Shown here: positions 21,383-29,812 of the stretch, piece by piece
Position numbering within the stretch: the first letter of the stretch is position 1
How the letters are laid out: every line of letters starts with the position of its first letter
Source of the DNA: Toxonevra muliebris
Lineage: Eukaryota > Arthropoda > Insecta > Diptera > Pallopteridae
DNA: 64,000 nucleotides
Direction of reading: 5' to 3'
Assembly (NCBI GenBank): GCA_963691655.1
Contig: OY829328.1
Span: 83,394,400-83,458,399, forward strand
Position numbers and translations under genes: made by a program
The notes under the pieces: generated by a model
The model's input: only the letters and a program-made list of their open reading frames with translations
Database searches by the model: none
What the model was told of the DNA's origin: nothing

Positions 21383-21792
21383 ATAGTTTTGCTTTAATTG
21401 TTTATTTCGTGAGTATTAATCAATCAGCTGATTGGTTAGGCGTTGTTGTTGACAATCAAATGACAAGTTGGTGGTTTGTGTATAGAATAAACTTTGAAGT
21501 AAAAGCTTTTTCTTTATCTTTATTGAGTGAAAATTCTAATAACGGATCAGCTGTCAGCTGTCCTTAGATGTCTCACCGCGATGTAAAATAAATTAACAAT
21601 TTTTTCTTTTAACGTTACCAGAATCCCAGAAGATGATTTTGACTGCACTTCACGTTCCACAGGAGTAGGGCGACGAGTGCTCCACAGCAATGCACAATAT
21701 GTGGAGGAACTTTGGTTGAAAACACTTTTAAATGCTTATAAATCGGACACGTATTTCACTTGACGTTAGCACTTGACCAGGGTTGCCAAGTG

Positions 21793-21908
21793 TTAGGTTA
21801 GGTTAGGTTAGGTTAGGTTAGGTTAGGTTAGGTTAGGTTAGGTTAGGTTAGGTTAGGTTAGGTTAGGTTAGGTTAGGTTAGGTTAGGTTAGGTTAAGTTA
21901 AGTTAGGA
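21793..21908 (+). repeat. Interstitial (TTAGG)n array, right half
   Basis: About 22 GGTTA units, the last few degenerate (GGTTAAGTTAAGTTAGG). It is continuous in register with 16106-16330 once the LINE is removed, giving an original array of about 340 bp. Confidence 0.94.
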
Positions 21909-22815
21909 CAAGGCTTTAATTAGTTGTACTATTTTTAGTCTTGCATAGTCTGTCTCTAGTGTTTTCTTAATTTTTTCCCTACTCTTATATAGAGTCTTGT
22001 TTCTAGCGTTGCCTCCAGCCTAGTTTGTAGTATATTCTTGTTTTTAATTTTGTCTCTTGCCTTGTCTCTAATTTGGTCGTTCCTCTAGTTTTGTCTAGCC
22101 TTGGCTCTGTTCTTGTATCTAGTTTTGGATCTAAGCTAGTCTCTAATCTTGTCTCTAGTTTTGCCTTTAGTCTTGTCTTTAATCTTATCTTTAATCTCGT
22201 CTTCACACTTTCCTTTAATCTTAGCACTTTCTCTATCCTTGTTTTTAATTTTGTTTCTTGCCTTATCTCTAATTTTGTCGTGTATTTTGTTTGGTTTCTA
22301 GTCATGTCTATAGTCTTGTCTCCAGCTTTGTTTATAGTATTGCTTCTAGTTTTGCCCTTAAGTTTGTTTATAGTCTTGTCACTAGCTTTGTTTCTAGTCT
22401 TGTCTCTAGTTTTATCCTTAGACTTATCTGTAGTTTTTACTCTAGTCCATTCTTTAGTGATAATCTAGTGCCTCTAATCTTGTTTCTAATCTCGATATTA
22501 GTCTTGTCTCTAGTCATGCCTGAAGTCTTGATTCTAATCCCGTTCATAGGCCTGTCTATCTATAATTTTATCTCTCGGTGTTCTCTAGTTTTCTCTAGTC
22601 CTGTGTGTAATCATATCTCTAGCTTCGTTTCTAATCTTATCCCTAGTCTTATTTCCATCCGTGTCTCTAATCTTGTCTCTAGTTTTATGCCTAGATTTTT
22701 CTATAATTTTAACTCTATAGTCTTATCTTCAATGATAATCTAGTGTTTCTAATTTTATTTCTAATCTCGCGTCTATTCTTTTCCGTAGTTTTGTCTCTAG
22801 TCTTAGTGACTTGTT
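21909..22815 (+). repeat. 12-bp minisatellite (TCTAGTCTTGTC-type)
   Basis: A diverged tandem repeat with unit TCTAGTCTTGTC or TCTAGTTTTGTC. The 12-bp period produces long artefactual frames on both strands (for example 22073-22468 plus and 22003-22305 minus, the latter rich in K-T-R-L). These are not genes. The array directly adjoins the GGTTA array. Confidence 0.8.
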
Positions 22816-24131
22816 TAAAAACAGCATAATTGTCAACTGGGTGACTATGTGTGCCAAAGTATTTGTGGTAGTAATATCATGGAAGTGAAAATTATGCTAA
22901 ACACTTTTTTTATTTTGAAGGAGGATAGGACGGAAAGAGGAAGCGGGGAAGAAGGATTAAATAATGCCAATTATTAAAATAAAACCAAACGAAAAAGTTT
23001 ATGCTAAATTAAATTTGTAATTTTTCAGTTTAATGAGATGCCATTAGTGGCAAATAAGTGTTTCGATGACGACAACAAGAACTACAACAACAATGACGAC
23101 TTTGAAAATTTTTAGTAGCAAACTAAAAGGTTTGAAATGCTGATGTGAATTTAGTTGGTGATATTGATGTTGATTAGTTACGATAGCTTGATGATTACTT
23201 ATGGTTGACAACAACTAATATCAAATTCAGTGATGTGAAAATATCACTAAATATATTGCTCAAATTCCTTTTTACTCTCATTTTCTTTCTTACTCCCCCC
23301 TTCGTTTTTGACTCTTTCTATTCAACTTTCCCTCCGAAGTTTTTCATTTATTCATTCAGTAAAATTTAATCAATTTGTAAATGTTGTAAAGGACACAGCT
23401 GCGTTGTTGTTCGTAGGTGTGATATTTATATACACGTACATGAATGTATAATCACGCACAAATGTATATATGAATTTATGATATGTTAGTGTTATTACTA
23501 CTTGTTGAAGTTTACTAGAATGTTAATTAAAATTTAATGAATGAAATGAAATTCGTAATTAGAAAGTCATTCAACTAGTAGTTACATAATTAGAAATTAT
23601 GTGTGACAGCTTCGGTATGCATAACCATTAACATAATGAAGTTAATTAACTTTAATGTAAGCTGTATTTTTCAATTTATTGATTTGAGTTTTCATTAAAT
23701 TGTTCTAGTTTGAGGGCGGCGGGTGTAAATTATAGTCTGTGGATGTCGCCCAAAAGTAGTCAGGCTATATTATTGTCTTACGCTTCACAGTCTCAGTTTG
23801 ATACACTGCACGGGAGGAACGTATGGAGCCACATAGTAGTCCAGTAGCCATACTAATAACGAGGGAAAAAAAGAAAGTTAAACCCCGAAATTTTTTCTGA
23901 AAAATAACCCATTCATTCATTGCAGGTTTCTTTAGTGGTCGAAAAGGATTGTTTTTAGTGGGATGAGTCTAGAAATGAAAGAGCGGAATAAAACAAAATA
24001 CGTTGCACCACTAAACAAGAACTAGCTGTGCCTGAAATTGCAAGATCGCCAGTCTAAAGATAAAGTAAATGATACGAGAGCTCAGTAAGTGGTTGAAAAG
24101 ACTAGCTAAATATAGCTCAATAAGTTTTTAG
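22816..24131. other. Gene-free stretch
   Basis: AT-rich sequence with no supported coding region, RNA gene or mobile element. A short (CAA/GAC)n stretch lies near 23068-23100. Confidence 0.5.
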
Positions 24132-24828
24132 AGCTGTAAAAGAATGCATTCAATTTAATTGCAATACTTTGAAGCCACAGCTAATAAACTAAAATCCGTG
24201 ATTGCAGTTATTGAATAACATATTTGATCCAATATAAAACATGCAGTTGAAAGTCTCTTTTGGTCATCCTTATAACTTAAAAAAAAGATTGCATTCCCAT
24301 TCAAAACAAGATTGCATTCCCATCTTTTTTTGAAGTCTTAGAGATGCAAATCTTATGACCTCAATATCATTACTGCTGTGAAGTCACTTGTGGACACGTA
24401 AAGTCACTTGGAGTCACTTCAATATACTTGGAGTCACTTAAAGTCACTTGGAGTCAATAGGGGGTTTGAAGTCAATTGGAGTCACTTGAAGTCAATTACG
24501 ATTTAAAGTCAATTGGAGTCAACTTAAAGTCATTCATTATATATACATTAACACTAACTTCACATTCAAATTAACTCCAAGTGACATCAAGTGACTTGAA
24601 TTGACTCCAAATGACATCAAGTGACTTGAAAGCAATCATGATTTTGAAGTCATAAGATTTACATTCCCGTGACTTCAAAACAAATAAAAAAAAGATTGCA
24701 TTCCCCTGACTCAAAAAAAAAAATATTTTAAATGAATAACCACTCGCTTACTCCGAATTCAATAACTGCAATCACAATTTATTATTCATTTGTAACGTAT
24801 ACCCTCAATTGATTGCATTCTTTTACAG
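24132..24828. mobile_element. Foldback-like inverted-repeat element
   Basis: An approximately 700-bp near-palindrome. The outer arms share CTGTAAAAGAATGCA and TGATTGCAGTTATTGAAT (left 24134-24216; right 24757-24826, inverted). Inside them, GCAAATCTTATGACCTCAA at about 24343 pairs with its diverged complement at about 24648-24666. The innermost arms are short tandem repeats: AGTCACTTGG units at 24376-24530 against inverted CCAAGTGACATCAAGTGAC-type units at 24570-24630. Long inverted termini built of short direct repeats are the hallmark of Foldback transposons. I find no transposase and no convincing 9-bp target duplication, so a non-mobile inverted duplication is the alternative. Confidence 0.6.
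24376..24640. repeat. AGTCACTTGG tandem repeat and its inverted counterpart
   Basis: Roughly 10 to 12-bp units (AGTCACTTGG, AGTCAATTGG, GAAGTCACTT) in direct orientation up to about 24530, then inverted (CCAAGTGACA, TTGACTCCAA) from about 24570. A short AT-rich centre (about 24535-24560) separates them. They form the inner arms of the foldback-like element. Confidence 0.75.
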
Positions 24829-25129
24829 TTCGGTAAGTCTTGCATTATTTTTTTTTTTTGGTTTGATTTCGTGTATGTGAAAGCGTACAATCGACATAGC
24901 ATTCAAAATAACGAAACACAGTAGTGAGAAGTAAAACGACGGCAATGGCTGAATCAAACGAGTGCGATACAACATGTGTGCACACTTGAAATGAACAAAT
25001 GTGAGCGAATCTTTATATTCATGAGCAAATTGTGCACGCCACTGGTATTTTTGAAGATTCTTTACCTCTTGGGCGCATCCAATCTAAACAACAAAAACTT
25101 TCGTACATACAGTGAGACATGTTTGCACG

Positions 25130-25250
25130 TTCAGAGGAGAATGAAAGGAACTGAAAGAGCTGGTTTTGTCAGTACGAATCAGACATAACCATGAAACAGG
25201 AGCTCTCCGGTATTTATGAAAATCTCCACTTTCCAAAGCACGAAGAAAAA
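25130..25250 (+). mobile_element. Relic of an R1-type LINE 3' end
   Basis: About 100 bp matches, with many changes, the 3' UTR of the LINE copy ending at 29702: GGTTTTGTCAGTACGAATC, AGACATAACCATGAAAC and TCTCCGGTATTTATGAAAAT correspond to blocks at 29610-29695 in the same order, ending in GAAGAAAAATAAT in place of a clean poly(A). It carries no coding part and no GGTTA flank. It shows that this family also left copies outside pentamer arrays. Confidence 0.7.
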
Positions 25251-27585
25251 TAATGTGTGCATGTTAAAAATTTTAATATGCGCCCAATACAACTTGCATC
25301 CAACCGCACATGTTGTATCGGTTCGTGCAACTCTGTGTACCTAAATATCTACTATGGAAATGTCAATAGAATAAAGTGACACAAACAATATTTTGACGAT
25401 GTTCCAAGTAGACTATAGATCTAGAAACTCTGCCAGTATCAGTATTCAACATATTCCGATATTGAAAAGAATCTAAGAGCTCCAGTTGAGTTTAAGAAAC
25501 TCCTGCCCACTGATGATTATCAATTATGAGAAAATTTTGAAAGCATTTTAGAGAAATCTAAATCTGAGATACAAAGGAACTCTTAATGTAGAGCGGGCTG
25601 GTGAAAGTTTTTAGAAGGCAGTCAAGAAAAAAGCTCGAATTGCAAAGAGAATTAAATATTATCAAAATTAAATCTTATGCCTATGAGAAAAAATTATTTG
25701 TAAATAATTATTACATATTCGTTTTTGATTTAGAATATGAAGAAGAAAAATTCCTGATTTTAGCTTAATTTTCATTTCGATTCTTAATTTTCTATATTAC
25801 CCACAAGTTTCTATTAAGCTAAAAATATTTTCATTATTTATATTATTATTAGATGAATTTCTGTTCAATAACAAAAACGACATCATTTTCATTCAATAGG
25901 AAATGCAATTTCTTTCTTAGAATCAATATCATTATGTTGTGGGTAGGTGAAAACTCGCAAATATAAATACAGACACCATAGCAAAAGTAACCCACATACA
26001 CACATATTTCTTAATGCTCTTTTCATATTTTACTTTGCACTATAAATAGCAATAATCTAATAAAAATAATTAAATATCTCTATGCTATAAAGAAAATCCA
26101 GAAGAAGAAGACAGAATAAAAATAAAACGAGAATGTAAATATTTTCACTATAAATTGAACTTTTTTGAAGAAGCGGCGAAGGATTAAATTGCACGAATTG
26201 ACGAACTTGAAACACAAATACACACACACACACATAAACACATACATTTGTATATGTATAAAGTCTAGCAAGGAAGCGTTACTAATACATACACATATAC
26301 CATATCTAATTCCTTGCCTACTAATAATAATAATAATATTAGTGAAAATATATTAACTTATGACGCAAAATGATTGGAAAATAAGAAGAAGAGGAAGGAA
26401 GAAAGGAATGAAGCAATAACAGTAAGAAGAAAAAAGAAAAGTGCAGAGAAAAGGAAGAAAAGTTATTGTAAAAGAGGCAATCAAGCAGTAGCACCAGCAA
26501 CAGATTAATAGGGTGAATTATGTGAGTAACTAACTCGAAGGTGAAAGTGTAGAAAGTGTCGCAGCTTATGTTGCTGCTTCTAGTATGTGTGAACATTTCA
26601 ATAGTGTGTGTCTGTCTATCTGTGTGTCTTACTTAAATTGTACACGCGCGATACTCGACTATGGATACATACAAATATCTAAAGGATATAAGTTTACAAA
26701 TATGTTTATGTGTGTGTGTGTGTGTTTCACTGCCTTGATGTGCTTGTGTGTATGTGTGAATTATATCAAAAATAAATTGCATTATGTGGCAGCGGTAATT
26801 GGTTTATTATGGCAATTTAATGAAAGGCAAGCAACAGCAACAACAACAGCACTAACAATAACAAATTTAATGTGTAAATAATACAAACAAAATGAAATTA
26901 CGCGGCATTATTATACATATTTACAATATATAAATATATGTAGCATATATACATATTTATGTAATTTAACTTGAATCATTTAAGATTAATTTTAATTTAA
27001 ACGTTTTCATAATGCAATTTCAACATAATTTCGTGAGGATGAAAAATCTTTTCACTGTTTGTCATTTACATATTGTATTTAACCAATAACAAAATAAAAT
27101 CGGCATTATCTCGTTAGTGTCAGCCAGACTTCATATCTTTTGGTATGTAAACATCTTAGCTTGTAAGAAAATACATGTGATGTGATGCGCAGCTGTACGG
27201 CGACTGTACATAGTACAGGAGATAGCTCTGAGAAAGCCGACGTATCTACTTGTATTGTACGCTTATATGAAAAAGTCCGATCGTGACATCGCTTCTTTTA
27301 GTGTCTGCTTCCTTTTATATTCACAACATCTGACCACACTATAATTGGCCTGGAGTAGTCTTGTCAGACTTCAACTTGAAACATTTTTTTAATTAACGAG
27401 CAATGTTCATAATGGTTGAGATGAGCAATCATAATATTCTACATAAACCATTTTTAAAATTCATTCTGAAGGAGATAGTATTATTAAGCCCCTGCTTCGG
27501 CAAGAAAAAAATACTAGGTCCCTAGGCAACTATGATTTTGATGTTGAGTTCGAAGATTCCCCGCACCATTGTCGGCAACAAATGA
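25251..27585. other. Gene-free stretch
   Basis: AT-rich DNA with CA/GT microsatellites at about 26219-26233 and 26706-26726 and a purine-rich stretch (GAAGAAG-type) at about 26380-26460. The open frames at 26080-26356, 26339-26596 and 26585-26881 are simple-sequence artefacts. No coding region or RNA gene is supported. Confidence 0.5.
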
Positions 27586-28470
27586 GATGAAATGCAATGA
27601 AAATTATATCAAATAAAATCAAATTAGATGGAATGTAAAATCAAGTCCTATGAAATCCTGTCAATTGAAATCACGTCAGATGAAATCAAATTAATGGAAA
27701 TTAAATCATATGAAATGTAATCAATATAAATCACGTCAGTTTAAATGCAGTTAGTTGAAATCAATGAATGAATTTAAATTGGTTGAAATCATGGTAATTG
27801 TACTCAAATCAAATGTAATTAAATTTGATGAATTCAAGTTGATTAAAATCGATTCAGATGAATTCAAAGATGAATTAAACTTAAATGAAGCCAATTCAGA
27901 TAGAATCTAGTCAGTGGAAATCAAGTCAAAAAAATCAAATCAGATGGCGTCATCATCGTTCGATCAAATGAAATCTAGTCCAACAAAATCAAATCAAACG
28001 AAATCACGTCAGATGAAATCATGTCAAATAGGAATCAAATCAAATTAAATACAGCCAAATGAATTCAAGTCAGTTGAAATCTAATCATGGGTGGAAACTC
28101 GTTAGATGAAATTAAATGAAAGCACATTAAGTTAAATATGTCAGATTGAACCTAAATCAGTTGAAATCCAGTCAGATGAATTTAAGTCTCGTAAAATGAA
28201 GTCAAATGAAATAAAATCATGTTAACGAAATTGCGTCAACTCGAACTGAGTCCGATGATCATCGATCAAACTATTGGAAATCAAGTACAACTAAGTTAAG
28301 TCATACGAAATCAAATCAATTAAAATAAAGTCAAACGAAATGAAGTTAAAAGAAAAAATAAGAAAGAAATCAAAGTTACATATATAAAACGAAATAAAAT
28401 CAGATGAAGCAAATCTGATGAAATCAAAAACACAAAAAAAATAAAAAATGAAACCAAATCATATAAAATG
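27586..28470 (+). repeat. About 15-bp minisatellite (GAAATCAAGTCAGAT-type)
   Basis: Numerous diverged units close to GAAATCAAGTCAGAT, with spacing varying between about 12 and 16 bp. Copies are strongly diverged, so the array is old. There is no coding content. Confidence 0.75.
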
Positions 28471-28656
28471 AAGTCTACTAAGTAGGTACTGCTTTGGTTG
28501 AATAGTCCAGAACCAGGCTGTGCTTTGCGCACTCAAAATATTTCAGAAAAAAAAAGTTTTTTGATTTCTTTCAGTTTTTTCACCTGAACTCTCAGGAAAT
28601 GCGATTTTTCTGTTGATGTCTTAAGCAAAATTGTAGCTAATGTAGATTAGGTTAGG

Positions 28657-29476
28657 TCAGGTGGTAAAGCGGCTAGAATAAACGCGGGCGCTAACGCGCA
28701 ATATGTGGAATATCGGAGGCCCACGGGAGGGCAGGCGTCAGCTGCTTTCAATGGTGACCAGCTCCGTTATACTGTATGCAGCACCCATCTGGGCGAACGC
28801 AAAGAAGACACATCTGAAGGGCATTCGCTCGATTTGTAGGCTCAGTGCACTGAGGATTGCCAGCGCCTATCGTACGGTTTCGGACGACGCCATTTGCGTC
28901 GTAGCAAGAAAATTGCCCATTGACCTACTAGCAATAGAAATGAAGCGCCTTTATAGTATAACTGGAGAAAGGCCAACGAACGTCAGGAAAACAGAAGAGA
29001 GGAAGCGTACCATTATGGAATGGCAGCGAAACTGGGAGCACTCCAAAAAGCGTCGCTGCACCTTTAACCTAATCCCTAATATAGCAGCGTGGATGGAGCG
29101 CAAACATGGAGAAGTCGATTATTTCGTCACCCAAATGCTCAGCGGGCATGGGTGCTTTAAACAATATCTGCACAGATTTAAATTTGAAGAAGACCCGTTC
29201 TGCCCGAAATGCCCGAGCGAACCCGAGGACTCAACACACATCATTTTCCACTGCCCACGCTTCAACAGCATCAGGGAGGAACTAGAGAGAGCTTTTGGGG
29301 AACCCCTCACTGTAGCCAACTTGACAGCACAGATGTGCCAAACGATAGAGAAGTGGAATGCAGTATGCAAGATGGCGAAGAGCATTCTGACATTATTAAG
29401 GAATGCTGAATCTGAACGTAAAGCCGAGCGTGCGCAACGAAATATCGCAAATACAGAAGACGACGAGGATGGGTGA
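28657..29476 (+). pseudogene. C-terminal fragment of R1-type ORF2
   Basis: Homologous to the region after the RT catalytic core: NIGGPREGRR, SSVILYAAPIW, TVSDDAICVVARKLPIDL, RKRTIMEWQRNWE, MLSGHGCFKQYLHRF and the zinc motif CPKCPSEPEDSTHIIFHC. An extra base near 28690, relative to the 10.07-kb copy, puts the first 14 codons (KAARIN part) out of frame with the rest. From 28703 to 29476 the frame is open. With no RT core this fragment is inert. The Trp mutated to a stop in the 10.07-kb copy is intact here (APIWANAKK). Confidence 0.9.
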
Positions 29477-29725
29477 TGAACAATAAACAATTATTGACAC
29501 AACACAAATAGATCCAAACAACAGAATCAACAAACGAGTAACAGCATAAAGCTGAACCAGCCTTGCGAAGTAATACCAACTGGTAGTCCCGCGGGGAGAG
29601 TGGTAGAAGAGGAAGTAGGTGGTTTTAGTCGGTAGGAATCCGACATAACCGTACAACTGGAGTTCTGCGGTATCTATGAAGATTTCCACCTGCCAACGTA
29701 CCAAAAAAAAAAAAAAAAAAAAAAA
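28657..29725 (+). mobile_element. 5'-truncated R1-type LINE at a GGTTA site
   Basis: A 1.07-kb LINE fragment containing only the C-terminal part of ORF2, a 3' UTR of about 226 bp (29477-29702) and 23 A residues (29703-29725). It is flanked on the left by ATTAGGTTAGGTCAGG (about 28646-28656) and on the right by a GGTTA array. Its 3' UTR matches the copies at 25.13 and 63.1 kb. The 3' junction phase, poly(A) then GGTTAGG, equals that of the 10.07-kb copy. Confidence 0.9.
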
Positions 29726-29755
29726 GGTTAGGTTAGGTTACGTTAGGTTGGGTTA
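29726..29755 (+). repeat. GGTTA array after the LINE
   Basis: About six pentamers with imperfections (GGTTACGTTAGGTTGGGTTA) follow the poly(A) directly. They are followed in turn by sequence resembling the end of a reverse-oriented SINE. Confidence 0.9.
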
Positions 29756-29812
29756 GAAGTGGCGGCGACTGCCTCACATAGACCGTCTGGTCCATAGAGT
29801 TTTCACAAACTG
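29756..29812 (-). mobile_element. Probable SINE 3'-end fragment next to the GGTTA tail
   Basis: Read on the plus strand, GAAGTGGCGGCGACTGCC, CACATAGACC and GGTCCATAGAGTTTTCACA align in order and spacing with the reverse complement of the SINE end at 50790-50840 (GAGTGGCTGTCGAG, CACTTAGGCC, GGCCCATTGTGATACCACA). If correct, the GGTTA array here is the CCTAA tail of a minus-strand SINE, and the LINE inserted into that tail. Identity is modest, so this is tentative. Confidence 0.45.

Larger units (their letters stand above)
16331..21792 (-). mobile_element. Full-length RNase H-bearing LINE inserted in a (TTAGG)n array
   Basis: A 5.46-kb non-LTR retrotransposon on the minus strand with both arms of a GGTTA array as its only flanks. 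It has a 5' UTR of about 410 bp (21383-21792), ORF1 gag, an overlapping ORF2 (endonuclease, RT, RNase H, zinc motif), a 3' UTR of about 258 bp and a short A tail (T run 16331-16338). All frames are open. The RNase H domain separates it from R1, TRAS and SART and points to the LOA/I-like lineages; I cannot place it more precisely by eye. On the pentamer it lies in the opposite orientation to the R1-type copies at 10.07 and 28.66 kb. The junctions fit insertion exactly between two TTAGG units. Confidence 0.93.

Noticed and set aside
22003..22305. K-T-R-L repeat protein
   Set aside because: An artefact of the 12-bp minisatellite on the minus strand.
24976..25188. 70-aa ORF as a small gene
   Set aside because: Its 3' part is the relic of a LINE 3' UTR and the rest shows no motif.
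27586..28470. Scaffold/matrix attachment or origin-like AT repeat
   Set aside because: AT-rich repeat sequence alone gives no evidence for such a function.
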